Positions 42,998 through 51,627 of a stretch of 64,000 nucleotides of DNA are shown one piece after another. A program made the translations under genes and the position numbers. Within the stretch, counting starts at the first letter, position 1. Each line of letters begins with the position of its first letter. The stretch covers positions 4,712,001 to 4,776,000 of the forward strand of contig NZ_CP080998.1 in assembly GCF_019645835.1 (NCBI RefSeq), in the 5' to 3' direction. The notes under the pieces are model-generated. The model saw nothing but the letters and a program-made list of their open reading frames with translations. It did no database searches and was not told the origin of the DNA. The DNA comes from Mycolicibacterium holsaticum DSM 44478 = JCM 12374. GTDB lineage: Bacteria; Actinomycetota; Actinomycetes; Mycobacteriales; Mycobacteriaceae.

Positions 42998-43460
42998 CCT
43001 GCTGCGCTTCGTCATCGGCCCCACCCCGTACTCGGCGTGGTGGCTGTGGCTGGCGATCACGCTGATGTTGATCGTGATCGGCTGGTACACCGTGGTTTTC
43101 GTGTGGACACTGCCGTCATATCGGCTGCGCCGCCTGCCCGTCATCCGGTCGTGGCACGCCGCCCTGCTGCGGCGCCGGTTCGCGCGCACGATCAGCGCGG
43201 TCGCCGGTCAACACCGACGCGGTGAGCTGTCGGCACCGCAGGCGGCCGCCCGGATGAGCCACACGTTGCGCAGCTTTCTGCATCAGAGGACCGGCACCCC
43301 GGCGCAGTACATGCACGTCGAGACCATCGCCGCCAGCGACCTCGCGCCGGCTGCGCCGTTGTTCGAGGCGCTGGGCGACGCGCAGTTCAACGCCGCATCA
43401 CCGGTGGATATCGACCAGACCGGTTCGGCTGTCGAGGAATTGGTGCGCACGTGGCCCTGA
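42987..43460 (+). CDS. DUF4381-like membrane protein of the MoxR operon
   Basis: A 157-residue protein with one N-terminal membrane helix (about residues 18-42) and a cytoplasmic helical part (HAALLRRRFARTISAVAGQHRRGELSAPQAAARMSHTLRSFLHQRTG) that resembles the DUF4381 proteins usually placed between DUF58 and VWA genes. Function unknown; it probably bridges the ATPase to the membrane VWA proteins. GTG 42987 overlaps the DUF58 gene, and its own end overlaps the next gene by 10 bases. Confidence 0.82.
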   Translation: MPDDLLRFVIGPTPYSAWWLWLAITLMLIVIGWYTVVFVWTLPSYRLRRLPVIRSWHAALLRRRFARTISAVAGQHRRGELSAPQAAARMSHTLRSFLHQRTGTPAQYMHVETIAASDLAPAAPLFEALGDAQFNAASPVDIDQTGSAVEELVRTWP

Positions 43461-44467
43461 CTTGGTGGCCGGTGGCGGTGGTCGGCGTCATCTGCCTTGC
43501 CGCAGCCGTCGCGCTGGCGGTGCTGCCGCCGTTGGACCGCGAGACCCGCCAGTTGCGCCCGCTCGCGAACACGGCGCGGTTGACGCGTCTCCCCGAATAC
43601 GCCCGCGTCGCGCGGACCAGGCTGATGTCGACGATCGTGACGATCGTCTTACTGCTGATCCTGTTCGCCGCCGCGGTACTGGCCAGCGCCAGGCCCAGCG
43701 GATGGTGGTCGTCGTCGCGCGCCGAAGACGCCCCGCACGACATCATGCTCTGCGTCGGCCAACCCGTCACCGACCAGACCACCGCGGCGTTCCTGTCGCA
43801 CTTCGCCGCGCAGGCCAGAACCTACGGCACCCAGCGCATCGGGTTGACCTCACCGAACCGCAGGGTGATACCGCTCACCCGGGACTACGCCTACGCCGCC
43901 GAGACGCTCAGCGACATCGCCGAGGCCGGGCGCGCCCCCGCTGACCCAGAGGTGTCCCCCGCCCAGCGGGCCGCCAAACGCAGTGCCATCGCGTCGTTTT
44001 CGCCCGCGGTGTCCTACCTCGACTACGCGCCAAGCGTCGCCGACCTCCTGGCGTTGTGTATCACCGGACTTCCGCCGTTCGACGCACCGAGCACGCATCG
44101 GCGCTCGCTGATCTACCTGGGGCCCGGTGAGCTTCGCGCACCCGACGAACAACGGCCGTCGCTGCTGGACGCTCAGCAGGTGGCCGACATGGCCGAAAAG
44201 GCGGGTATCCAAGTCAACCTGCTCGCCACGTCACCGGGCGCTGTTCGCGACATCGCCGAATCGACGGGCGGTCAGGCTGTTTCGCTCGACACCGGCGACG
44301 CGGGCTTGACTCGGGCCCTCGACGGGATCGCGGCCAACCCGCCCGATTCCGCCGCAAAGGCGGACACCGTCACCGCGTGGTACGGGGACACGCCGAGCCT
44401 TCCGTTGACCGTCGCGGTGGTGGCGTCGGCGCTGCTGGCGTTGGTGTTGGTGGTGGTGCGGCGATGA
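43451..44467 (+). CDS. VWA-like membrane protein 1 (BatA-type) of the MoxR operon
   Basis: A 338-residue protein with membrane helices near residues 5-27 and 60-80 and a last helix at 317-336, the topology of BatA/BatB-like proteins. The middle (DIMLCVGQPVTDQTTAAFLSHFAAQARTYGTQRIGLTS ... GIQVNLLATSPGAVRDIAESTGGQAVSL) has a VWA-like pattern, but the MIDAS DxSxS reads CVGQPVT, so metal binding is probably lost. It overlaps the next gene by 4 bases. Confidence 0.83.
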   Translation: MALTWWPVAVVGVICLAAAVALAVLPPLDRETRQLRPLANTARLTRLPEYARVARTRLMSTIVTIVLLLILFAAAVLASARPSGWWSSSRAEDAPHDIMLCVGQPVTDQTTAAFLSHFAAQARTYGTQRIGLTSPNRRVIPLTRDYAYAAETLSDIAEAGRAPADPEVSPAQRAAKRSAIASFSPAVSYLDYAPSVADLLALCITGLPPFDAPSTHRRSLIYLGPGELRAPDEQRPSLLDAQQVADMAEKAGIQVNLLATSPGAVRDIAESTGGQAVSLDTGDAGLTRALDGIAANPPDSAAKADTVTAWYGDTPSLPLTVAVVASALLALVLVVVRR

Positions 44468-45354
44468 CGTTCATGCCGGTGGTTCCCGCGGTGATCCTGC
44501 TGGTGATCGCCGCGGCGGTCGTCGTCCTGCGACTGGTCACCATGCGGCAACTGGCGACCGGGCCACGCCAGCGCTGGGCCACGGTCTGGCGCTGGTCGGG
44601 GTTGACGCTCGCGCTGCTGCTGATGCTGATCGCGGCCGCCCGCCCCGGAATCGGGCACAGCGGGCCGCAACAGGCGACCACGGCGCGATCCGGTGACACC
44701 ACCAACGTCTTTTTTCTCGTCGACCGGTCCACCGATGCCCTCGACGCGGTCCGCGAGGACATCGCGGCCCTGATCGAGCAGCACCCGCAGGCGCGGTTCG
44801 CGGTGCTCGGCTTCGCTTCGCGGCCGTCGCTGGACTGGCCGCTGTCGCAGGACGCGTGGAGCCTGAAACCCGAAATCGCCGCGCTCACACCATCCGACGA
44901 GCCCGCCGATTTGGTGAACGCCGCCGCCGCGGCCAACGTGCTTCGCTACCAACTGATCCTGGCCGGCCAACAGTATCCCGGCTCGCAGAACCTGGTGTAC
45001 TACTTCGGCTCCGGCGCTCCCGGATCAAGCGCCCCGCAAAACGAATTCAACCCGGTCCCCGGATCGGTGGCCGGCGGAGCGGTGTTCGGCCGCGGCACCA
45101 CGCTGGACGAACCGGCGTTGCGCCGCATCGCCGAGGCGCTCGACGTGCCCTACCTCGGTCCCGACGACGACGTACCCGTCACCCGGGCCGCTCCGGGCGG
45201 CGCTGCGGCACAACCTGACCGGGTCGCCGACCAGAGAACCGAACTGTACTGGATGTTCACCATCGTCGCCGCGGTGCTGCTGCTCTTCGAAAGCTACCTG
45301 AGCATCCGCGAATTCCGCCGCACCCGAACGACGCGCCGGGAGGTGAGCTCATGA
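44464..45354 (+). CDS. VWA-like membrane protein 2 (BatB-type) of the MoxR operon
   Basis: A 296-residue protein with helices near residues 5-24 and 40-58 and a C-terminal one near 261-280. The VWA-like domain starts VFFLVDRSTDALDAVREDIAALIEQHPQARFAVLGFAS; the MIDAS motif reads DRSTD, close to DxSxS, so metal-dependent binding may persist here in contrast to the preceding protein. ATG 44464 overlaps the previous stop (ATGA). The frame upstream of it is a shadow of the previous gene. Confidence 0.85.
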   Translation: MTFMPVVPAVILLVIAAAVVVLRLVTMRQLATGPRQRWATVWRWSGLTLALLLMLIAAARPGIGHSGPQQATTARSGDTTNVFFLVDRSTDALDAVREDIAALIEQHPQARFAVLGFASRPSLDWPLSQDAWSLKPEIAALTPSDEPADLVNAAAAANVLRYQLILAGQQYPGSQNLVYYFGSGAPGSSAPQNEFNPVPGSVAGGAVFGRGTTLDEPALRRIAEALDVPYLGPDDDVPVTRAAPGGAAAQPDRVADQRTELYWMFTIVAAVLLLFESYLSIREFRRTRTTRREVSS

Positions 45355-46061
45355 CGCTGCCTTCGCGGATTCGGCTGCGGCGGCGGCTGCTGGTGTTCTC
45401 CGCGCCGGTGGTCGTCGTCGCGGTGCTCGCCGTCGTGAAGATGCTGTCGGTGGTGCTCGCAGGCAACGCCGCCGAATCCCACTTCGAGGAACGGAATCTG
45501 AGCGCGCTGCGCAACGACGTCTCCACGCTGAGCGTCCTCAACGTGATCGAACCGGCCAGGGCGCCGTTCGCGGCGGGCGCGTTGGCGGTGCTGGAGAACC
45601 GGCTCGAAGACGCCGACGCCCGGTTCTCCGAAGCGCTTTCGCGCACCGACGCCGCGGGGTCGTGCCCGGTGCGGGTCAACCTGGCGCTGGTCCGCGAACG
45701 CCAGGGCGACATCGAGGCGTGGGAGGGCCGATCGGATGCGGCGCGGGAACGCTACGGCAGCGCGTCGACGGTCGTCGCGCAGGCGCCTGACGGCTGTTTC
45801 GAGGGCAATTCCGATCCCGATCTCGAGCGGCGCGCCGTGCGCGCCGACACCGTATCCCGGCTGGCTGCCAAGGCGGCCGGGTTGACGGCACCACCGCCGC
45901 CGGCACCGCGGGCGTCCACGCCGCCGCCTCCGCCGCCCGCGCCCGTGGCGGTGCCCGGCGCACCGCAGACCGACGCCGATCGGCCACCGCTGCTGCTGCA
46001 TCCCGAGATGGGCGATCCCATCGACCGGTTACGCCAGGTGCTGCAGGATGCGGCCACGTGA
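45351..46061 (+). CDS. Membrane-anchored TPR-like protein of the MoxR operon
   Basis: A 236-residue protein with an N-terminal anchor helix (residues 13-35), a central helical region with TPR-like repetition (AAGALAVLENRLEDADARFSEALSRTD; VNLALVRERQGDIEAWEGRSDAARERYGSA), and a proline-rich tail (PPPPAPRASTPPPPPPAP). MoxR operons often end with TPR proteins such as BatC/BatE. It overlaps the preceding gene by 4 bases and ends the six-gene operon, its stop 3 bases before a convergent gene. Confidence 0.8.
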   Translation: MTLPSRIRLRRRLLVFSAPVVVVAVLAVVKMLSVVLAGNAAESHFEERNLSALRNDVSTLSVLNVIEPARAPFAAGALAVLENRLEDADARFSEALSRTDAAGSCPVRVNLALVRERQGDIEAWEGRSDAARERYGSASTVVAQAPDGCFEGNSDPDLERRAVRADTVSRLAAKAAGLTAPPPPAPRASTPPPPPPAPVAVPGAPQTDADRPPLLLHPEMGDPIDRLRQVLQDAAT

Positions 46062-46063
46062 CG

Positions 46064-46408
46064 TCAGGCCACCGACGTGCCGGTCCAGTATTCGGCGAAC
46101 CGGCCGTCGACCACCCGCAGAATGTCGTTTCCGGTGAACCGCTTCGGGCCGTCCTTGGCCGCGCCGGTGCCGATCCAGCGGGCGGCCAGCAGGTCACCCT
46201 CGAGGAACGGCTCGACCTCGATGACGAACTTGAGCTCGGCGAACATCTTGTGGGTCTCGTCGACCACGTCTTCGAGCCCCGCGGGTCCGCGCACGACGCG
46301 GTCCGGCCAGTGTCCGACGAAATCGTCGGTCACCACCTCGGCTGCGACGGGCTGACCAGCCCAGACCTCATATATCCATCGTTCGTATAAATCCTTGGCA
46401 GACCTCAT
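46064..46408 (-). CDS. SnoaL/NTF2-like protein
   Basis: A 114-residue small cone-fold protein of the SnoaL ester-cyclase/NTF2 superfamily. It reads RSAKDLYERWIYEVWAGQPVAAEVVTDDFVGHWPDRVVRGPAGLEDVVDETHKMFAELKFVIEVEPFLEGDLLAARWIGTGA, with conserved early VTDDFVGHWP and RW segments. The role is unknown: an isomerase, cyclase or carrier. ATG 46408 is preferred; the longer frame above it has no homology. Its 43-base gap to the DUF4229 gene shows no promoter I can support. Confidence 0.82.
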   Translation of the reverse strand: MRSAKDLYERWIYEVWAGQPVAAEVVTDDFVGHWPDRVVRGPAGLEDVVDETHKMFAELKFVIEVEPFLEGDLLAARWIGTGAAKDGPKRFTGNDILRVVDGRFAEYWTGTSVA

Positions 46409-46451
46409 GCATAGACGACTACCCGGACACCACGGCGAGTAACCGGGCCGG

Positions 46452-46760
46452 TCAGGAGGTCGGGGGGTCTTCGCCGCGCAGCCTGGCCTGCAGCTGTTCG
46501 CGGTCCTTGCGCCGGCGTTCGTCGAACACCGCGATGCTTGCGGTGGCGCGGCGCCGCAGCGGGGCGAACAGCCAGATGCCCAGCGGCAACGCGATGACGA
46601 CGGCGAACAACAGCGCGACCACAAGCGGAAATTCGTGCAGCCCGAGCAACTGGGCGGCGCCGAAGATCGCCGCGGTCACCGCCGCGACCAACAGCAGCCG
46701 CGCCCCGGCGTAGACCGCCACGTCGATTGCCAGCCGAGCTGCTGGACGTCCGTCAGACAC
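46452..46760 (-). CDS. DUF4229 membrane protein (Rv0531-like)
   Basis: A 102-residue protein with two membrane helices (about residues 14-39 and 43-66) followed by a basic, charged tail (FAPLRRRATASIAVFDERRRKDREQLQARLRGEDPP), matching DUF4229 proteins. Rv0531 is the counterpart. Function unknown. GTG 46760 is divergent from a 53-codon gene with 53 bases between starts. Confidence 0.85.
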   Translation of the reverse strand: MSDGRPAARLAIDVAVYAGARLLLVAAVTAAIFGAAQLLGLHEFPLVVALLFAVVIALPLGIWLFAPLRRRATASIAVFDERRRKDREQLQARLRGEDPPTS

Positions 46761-46813
46761 GGCCCGAGCCTACCGATGACGAGTATCATCGCTACAAGGA
46801 GGTTTTTTTCGCC

Positions 46814-46975
46814 GTGGCGTACTTGCTGTTGCTTTCCGTTTTGGCCGGGCTGACATACGTGGGCTGGCGGCTGACGCGGGTGTCCGCCGGTCGTCCGCGG
46901 ACCCGTGTGATCGGACCCGACGACGACCCCGACTTCCTGCGCCGTCTCGGCACCGAGGACAACCCCAGGCCCTGA
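46814..46975 (+). CDS. Small single-pass membrane protein
   Basis: A 53-residue protein: one membrane helix (residues 2-19) and a basic/acidic cytoplasmic tail (RLTRVSAGRPRTRVIGPDDDPDFLRRLGTEDNPRP). A clear AAGGAGG ribosome site at 46797-46803 lies 10 bases before GTG 46814, which decides the start over the longer frame from 46727. The tail has the look of a short conserved mycobacterial protein (Rv0530A is in this region). It is convergent with the MinD-like gene, 5 bases apart. Confidence 0.7.
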   Translation: MAYLLLLSVLAGLTYVGWRLTRVSAGRPRTRVIGPDDDPDFLRRLGTEDNPRP

Positions 46976-46980
46976 CCCCG

Positions 46981-48099
46981 CTATCCGGCGCTGCGTTTTG
47001 CGCCGGGAAACCCATCGGCGACCACGGCCGCCAGTTCGAGCAGCGCTTCGCGGGTTTGGGGCTTCAGCCGCTCCAGGCTGATCTCCGCCCCCTCCTCCAG
47101 ATGCGGATCGAACGGCACCTCGAGCACCGCGCGGCACCGCCGGTTGAAGTGGTCGACGACCTTGCGCATGTCGACCTTGCCCGATCGCGGCCGCACCGCG
47201 TTGATGACGGCGATCGAGTTGCGCACCATGTCCTGGTGGCCGTGCGCGTCCAGCCAGTCCAGCGTCGCCGATGCGCTGCGCGCGCCGTCCACCGAGCCCG
47301 AGCTGATCACCACCAACGCATCGGCCTTCGCCAGCACCGCGGCCATCGCCGAGTGCATCAAGCCGGTGCCGCAGTCGGTGAGCACCAGGCTGTAGAACCG
47401 CTCCAGCACATCCAGCGTGCGGGTGTAGTCGGCGGAGCTGAACGCCTCCGACACCGCCGGGTCGCTTTCGGAGGCCAGCACCTCCAGCCGGCTCGGGCCC
47501 TGTGAGGTGTAGGCGCGCACGTCGCTGTAGGCCACGATGCCCTCGGCGTCGCGCAGCAGATGGCGCACCGTGGCCGGGGTTTCCAGCGGCACCTTCTGGC
47601 TCAGCGTGCCGCGATCCGGGTTGGCGTCGACGGCGACGACGCGGTCACCGCGGATGGAGGCCAGCGTCGCACCCAGCGTCGCGGTGATCGTCGTCTTGCC
47701 GACCCCGCCCTTGAGCGACAGCACCGCGATCCGGTAGCAGCCCCGCAGCGGTCGTTGCACCTGCGCGACGAGCATCTGGCGGCGGGTGGCCTTGGCGCCT
47801 TCGCCCACGTTGATCAGCTTGAACGACGCCAGGTACAGCCACTTGCGCCAGCCTTCGGAGGGGGCGCGTTTACGCTGGCCCAGCAGCGCGACGGTGGACA
47901 GATCCAGATACGGCGGTGGGTCCTGGTGTTGTTGCTGCTCGGGTGGCGGGGCCGGTGGCAGCGGCAGCCCTTTGGGCGGCGTCGGGGCCGTCCACTCCGG
48001 CGGCGGCGCGGCGGCCGGATCGATGAACCGGTCCTGTGCACGGAATCCGGTTGGAACGAAGGTGCTTTCGGCCGCGCGGTGTGCCGGACGTTCGGACAC
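46981..48099 (-). CDS. MinD/ParA-like ATPase with proline-rich N-terminus (Rv0530-like)
   Basis: A 372-residue SIMIBI-class ATPase. The first 110 residues are disordered and proline/glutamine-rich (PPPEWTAPTPPKGLPLPPAPPPEQQQHQDPPP). The deviant Walker A is KGGVGKTT, preceded by RIAVLSL; the switch region reads VVAVDANPDRGTLS, and LTDCGTGLMHSAM follows. Such proteins resemble EspI/EccA-neighbour ATPases and CpsD. Role unknown, possibly in placing envelope machinery. GTG 48099 is 2 bases from the ccsA stop, so it is the last gene of the cytochrome c maturation operon. Confidence 0.87.
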   Translation of the reverse strand: MSERPAHRAAESTFVPTGFRAQDRFIDPAAAPPPEWTAPTPPKGLPLPPAPPPEQQQHQDPPPYLDLSTVALLGQRKRAPSEGWRKWLYLASFKLINVGEGAKATRRQMLVAQVQRPLRGCYRIAVLSLKGGVGKTTITATLGATLASIRGDRVVAVDANPDRGTLSQKVPLETPATVRHLLRDAEGIVAYSDVRAYTSQGPSRLEVLASESDPAVSEAFSSADYTRTLDVLERFYSLVLTDCGTGLMHSAMAAVLAKADALVVISSGSVDGARSASATLDWLDAHGHQDMVRNSIAVINAVRPRSGKVDMRKVVDHFNRRCRAVLEVPFDPHLEEGAEISLERLKPQTREALLELAAVVADGFPGAKRSAG

Positions 48100-48101
48100 G
48101 C

Positions 48102-49103
48102 CTAACCCACACCCGCGTACGAATGCAGTCCCACCGTCACGAGGTTGATGAAGAACAGGTTGAACACCATCGCGATGAAGCCGGCGACGTTGATCCACGC
48201 GGCCTTACGGTCCCGCCACCCCGCCGTCGAGCGGGCGTGCAGGTAGGCCGCGTAGATGACCCAGGCGATGAACGACACCGTCTCCTTGGGGTCCCAGCCC
48301 CAGTAGCGGCCCCACGCCTCCTCGGCCCAGATCGCCCCGAAGATCACCCCGAAGCCGAACACCGGGAACGCGAAGATCGTTGTGCGGTAAGCGATCCGGT
48401 CCAGGGTTTGGGCGTCGGGCAGGCGCGCCACGATGCGGGCCACCAGACCGTCGGCGGTGTCGTCCTGGGGAGCGCCGAAGCGCGACATCTTGACCAGGAA
48501 CAGGATGCTGGCCACGCCGGCGACCAGGAAAACCCCGGAGCCGAGGCTGACCACCGAGACGTGAATCGGCAGCCAGTACGACTGCAGCGCAGGCATGACC
48601 GGGGCGGCGTTGGTGTAGAGCCAGCGGCCCGACACCGTCAGCAGGATCAGCACCGGAACGAGCACGAACACCCACAGCGCGCGGTACTGCGGACGGCGCA
48701 GCACCACCGCGGCGGCGATCAGCCCGGACAGGCAGGTGAGGTTGATGAACTCGTACATGTTGCCCCACGGCACCCGCGAGGTGGCCAGGCCGCGCAGCAC
48801 GATGCAGCCCAGCAGCAGCCCGATGCCGAGGTAGGCCAGCGCCAGCCCGGCGCCGCCGATCCGTTCGTCGACCGAACGCTTGGGCCGGTCGACGACGACG
48901 CCGGGTGCGGCGCTGTCGCCGCCGACCGCGGCCGGCGGCGCCGAGGACGCCGCCGCGACGAGCTCACGGCTTTCCACCTTGCGGGTGCGGCTGTAGGCCA
49001 GCTCGACGGCCAGCAGCAGCAGCGCGCCCACCAACACCAGCACCGACGAGGTGAACGCCCAGTCCGAATAGCGGGCCAGGCCGATGTCGATATTGGTGTT
49101 CAT
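48102..49103 (-). CDS. ccsA: Cytochrome c biogenesis protein CcsA/CcsB (System II heme handler)
   Basis: A 333-residue membrane protein that delivers heme to apocytochrome c outside the cell together with ResB. The tryptophan-rich heme motif WGRYWGWDPKETVSFIAW is near residue 262-279, with eight likely helices and histidines in YWLPIHVSVVSLGSG and in AYLHARST. A disordered stretch (RELVAAASSAPPAAVGGDSAAPGVVVDRPKR) follows helix 1. ATG 49103 overlaps the resB stop by 4 bases. Rv0529 is the counterpart. Confidence 0.93.
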   Translation of the reverse strand: MNTNIDIGLARYSDWAFTSSVLVLVGALLLLAVELAYSRTRKVESRELVAAASSAPPAAVGGDSAAPGVVVDRPKRSVDERIGGAGLALAYLGIGLLLGCIVLRGLATSRVPWGNMYEFINLTCLSGLIAAAVVLRRPQYRALWVFVLVPVLILLTVSGRWLYTNAAPVMPALQSYWLPIHVSVVSLGSGVFLVAGVASILFLVKMSRFGAPQDDTADGLVARIVARLPDAQTLDRIAYRTTIFAFPVFGFGVIFGAIWAEEAWGRYWGWDPKETVSFIAWVIYAAYLHARSTAGWRDRKAAWINVAGFIAMVFNLFFINLVTVGLHSYAGVG

Positions 49104-50770
49104 GTGACCTCTTCTCGTGACCGCTGGACGGTGTCATCCGGCCCATCAAGCACGTCAGGCACCAGGCGTTTGGTCAACCGCTCGAACTCGTCGCCCCACC
49201 CCGAGTTGTCGGTACGGGCCAGCCCGCCCAGCTCGACGCTTACGGTACCCGGGCCCGCCGGGGTGATCCGCACCCAGATCCGTCGTCGCCGCACCACCAG
49301 CGACACCAGCAGCCCGGCCATCATCGTCATCGCGAACACCAGCACCCAGATCTGGGCCGGGTCGTGGGACACCTGCACGTTGATGAACGGCACCGCGCCG
49401 TCGAAGCGCACCACGGTGCCGTCGTCGAGCTGGGTGGACTCCCCTGCGCCGAGGTTGACGCGCGCCATCTTGGTCAGCCGGTCCTGTTCGATCAGCCGGG
49501 CGTCGAGGTTGAACAGTGACTGCGGGCGGCCGGTGTCCAGGCCGGTGTCGCCCTTGTAGATGTCGATGGCGACCGCGGGGTCGTTGAGCGCCGGGAAGCT
49601 CGACGACAGCAGGGTGCCGTGCAACGCTTCGGTGGGCGCGAACAGGCCCTGGATCGCGATCTGGTTCTCGCGGCGCTCGCCGGCGTCGGGGTAGGTGCCT
49701 GCGGGCGGGTCGAACCGCATCGCGCCCGACGACAGCAGGGTGATCGGGTCGTCGGGGCGGAACTGCAGCGTCTGCGTGCGGATCTGGCCGTCGGCGAAGA
49801 TCACGGTGAAGGTCGGTGCGTAGCCGTGGCCCTGCAGATAGATCCGGTCGCCGCCGACCCGCAGCGGCTCGTTGACCTTGAGCCGGTAGGGCCGCCAGGT
49901 GCCGGTGGTCAGGTCCTCGCCGGCTTGATACTCGATGTCGGAGGCGAACGAGGTGGCCTGGCCGGTCGGCAGATAGTCGGCGTCGAAGCTGTTGACCCGC
50001 AGGCAGATCGGATGCAGTGAGGTGCCGTCGACGGTGTTGCCCGCCCGGAACGAGTCGAACGCCGCCGGGGAGGCCGAGCAGAAGCCGGGGCCGCCGTCGG
50101 CGATGACGATGACGTTGCCCTCGTAGCCGAACATCTTGCCTGCGGCCACCGCGACGAGCAGGCCGAGCAGCGAGAAGTGGAACACGATGTTGCCGAACTC
50201 GCGCAGATAGCCTTTCTCGGCGGAGATCTCGGTGCTGGCGCCGTCGTGGCGGGTGGTCTTGCGCCAGCCGCGCAGCCGTTCGGTCATCGCCGCGGCCAGC
50301 ATCTGCGGTTCGGCGGCGACGGTGGCGCTGTGGTGCTTGGGGAGCCGGCTCAGGTTGCGTGGCGCGGCCACCGGGGTGGCGCGCATGCTGCGGAAGTGCT
50401 CGATCAGCCGCGGGGTCACACAGCCCACCAGCGAGATGAACAGCAGCACGTAGATCGAGGTGAACCAGAAGCTGGAGAACACGTCGAAGGCCTGCAGCCG
50501 GTCCAGCCACGGGCCTATCGTCGGATGCTCGGCGATGTACTGCTGCACCTTGGATTCGTTGAGGCTGCGTTGCGGCAGCAGCGCCCCGGGGATCGCGCCG
50601 AGCGCGAGCAGGAACAGCAGCACCAGCGCGGTGCCCATCGACGTCAGGGTGCGCCACGTGTTGCGGATCACCGCGAGCAGACGCGAAATCCCCCGATTTC
50701 CCCCACTTTTGGGGGATTTCACGTCTGTTCCCTGCTTGCGCGTGGGCCCACGCGCCTCGGTGGTGCTCAT
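49100..50770 (-). CDS. resB: Cytochrome c biogenesis protein ResB/Ccs1
   Basis: A 556-residue ResB-family membrane protein, the CcsA partner in System II. Helices lie near residues 42-63, 92-112, 193-213 and a last one near 470-490, framing a large extracytoplasmic domain (YEGNVIVIADGGPGFCSASPAAFDSF ...). ATG 50770 is supported by a 4-base overlap with the ccdA stop. The first 35 residues before helix 1 are longer than I recall in Rv0528 (529 residues), and this extra part is encoded by a 50-base palindrome (50678-50727). GTG 50671 would avoid it but loses coupling. Confidence 0.92.
   Translation of the reverse strand: MSTTEARGPTRKQGTDVKSPKSGGNRGISRLLAVIRNTWRTLTSMGTALVLLFLLALGAIPGALLPQRSLNESKVQQYIAEHPTIGPWLDRLQAFDVFSSFWFTSIYVLLFISLVGCVTPRLIEHFRSMRATPVAAPRNLSRLPKHHSATVAAEPQMLAAAMTERLRGWRKTTRHDGASTEISAEKGYLREFGNIVFHFSLLGLLVAVAAGKMFGYEGNVIVIADGGPGFCSASPAAFDSFRAGNTVDGTSLHPICLRVNSFDADYLPTGQATSFASDIEYQAGEDLTTGTWRPYRLKVNEPLRVGGDRIYLQGHGYAPTFTVIFADGQIRTQTLQFRPDDPITLLSSGAMRFDPPAGTYPDAGERRENQIAIQGLFAPTEALHGTLLSSSFPALNDPAVAIDIYKGDTGLDTGRPQSLFNLDARLIEQDRLTKMARVNLGAGESTQLDDGTVVRFDGAVPFINVQVSHDPAQIWVLVFAMTMMAGLLVSLVVRRRRIWVRITPAGPGTVSVELGGLARTDNSGWGDEFERLTKRLVPDVLDGPDDTVQRSREEVT
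50678..50727. repeat. Palindrome inside the resB N-terminal coding region
   Basis: Seventeen-base arms CAGACGCGAAATCCCCC (50678-50694) and GGGGGATTTCACGTCTG (50711-50727) pair with one wobble around a 16-base loop. The start resembles family C (21501-21556). It lies in frame between the resB ATG and the first helix and encodes roughly QTDVKSPKSGGNRGISR on the minus strand. Confidence 0.85.
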
Positions 50771-51627
50771 ATCGGCAGGGTGACGTCGGAGACGAAGGCG
50801 TCGCGCACCCAGGACACGAAGTCGTTCCACACCCCGGTCACCAGCGCCGTGCCGACGAGGATGAGCAGCAGACCGCCGACGATCTGGATGGTGCGGGTGT
50901 GGCGGCGCAGCCAGGCCAGGCCCTGTACGGCGCTCGCGGAGCCGAAGGCCAGCAGCACGAACGGGATTCCCAGCCCGAGGCAGTAGGCCAGCACCAGCGC
51001 CACGCCGCGCGCGACGTTGGCGCCGTCGGTCGCCGACGCCACGGTGATCACCCCGGTCAGGGTGGGGCCAAGGCACGGTGTCCAGCCCAGCGCGAAGATC
51101 GCGCCGAGCAGCGGTGCGCCTGCGACGGTCGACAGCTGGCGCGGGGTGAACCGTGCGTCGCGCTGCAGCGCGGGGATGAAGCCGACGAACACCAGCCCCA
51201 TCACGATCGTGACGACGCCGCCGATGCGTTGCAGCAGAAGCTGATTGGTGATCAACGTGGTCGTCATGCCGAGCACGGCAACGGTGCCCAGCACGAACAC
51301 CGCGGTGAACCCCGCGACGAACAGCCCGGCCGCACCGGCGACCCGCAACCGCACGGCGCGAACCGCGGCCCTGCCGGTCTCCGCGCTCGTCGAGATCGAC
51401 GCTCTGGCGGATTCCTCCCGCACTTCCGCGCCCGAAGGGACGTTACGGCGAGAAAGGTCGGGGGTGTCCTCGGGGGCGACGCCGACCACCGCCGCCAGAT
51501 ATGACAGGTACCCGGGTACCAGCGGCACCACACACGGCGAGGCGAACGACACCAGACCGGCCAGCACGCAGACCCCCAGGGCCAGCAGCACCGGTCCGGC
51601 AGCGGCGATCTCGGCGAACCCGGTCAC
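50767..51627 (-). CDS. ccdA: Thiol-disulfide transporter CcdA
   Basis: A 286-residue DsbD/CcdA-family membrane protein moving electrons from cytoplasmic thioredoxin to ResA. The two redox cysteines are in SFASPCVVPLVPGYLS (helix 1) and ALGWTPCLGPTLTG (helix 4). Between helices 1 and 2 is an added polar loop of about 45 residues (APEDTPDLSRRNVPSGAEVREESARASISTSAETGR). GTG 51627 overlaps the resA stop by 4 bases. Rv0527 is the counterpart. Confidence 0.94.
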   Translation of the reverse strand: MTGFAEIAAAGPVLLALGVCVLAGLVSFASPCVVPLVPGYLSYLAAVVGVAPEDTPDLSRRNVPSGAEVREESARASISTSAETGRAAVRAVRLRVAGAAGLFVAGFTAVFVLGTVAVLGMTTTLITNQLLLQRIGGVVTIVMGLVFVGFIPALQRDARFTPRQLSTVAGAPLLGAIFALGWTPCLGPTLTGVITVASATDGANVARGVALVLAYCLGLGIPFVLLAFGSASAVQGLAWLRRHTRTIQIVGGLLLILVGTALVTGVWNDFVSWVRDAFVSDVTLPI

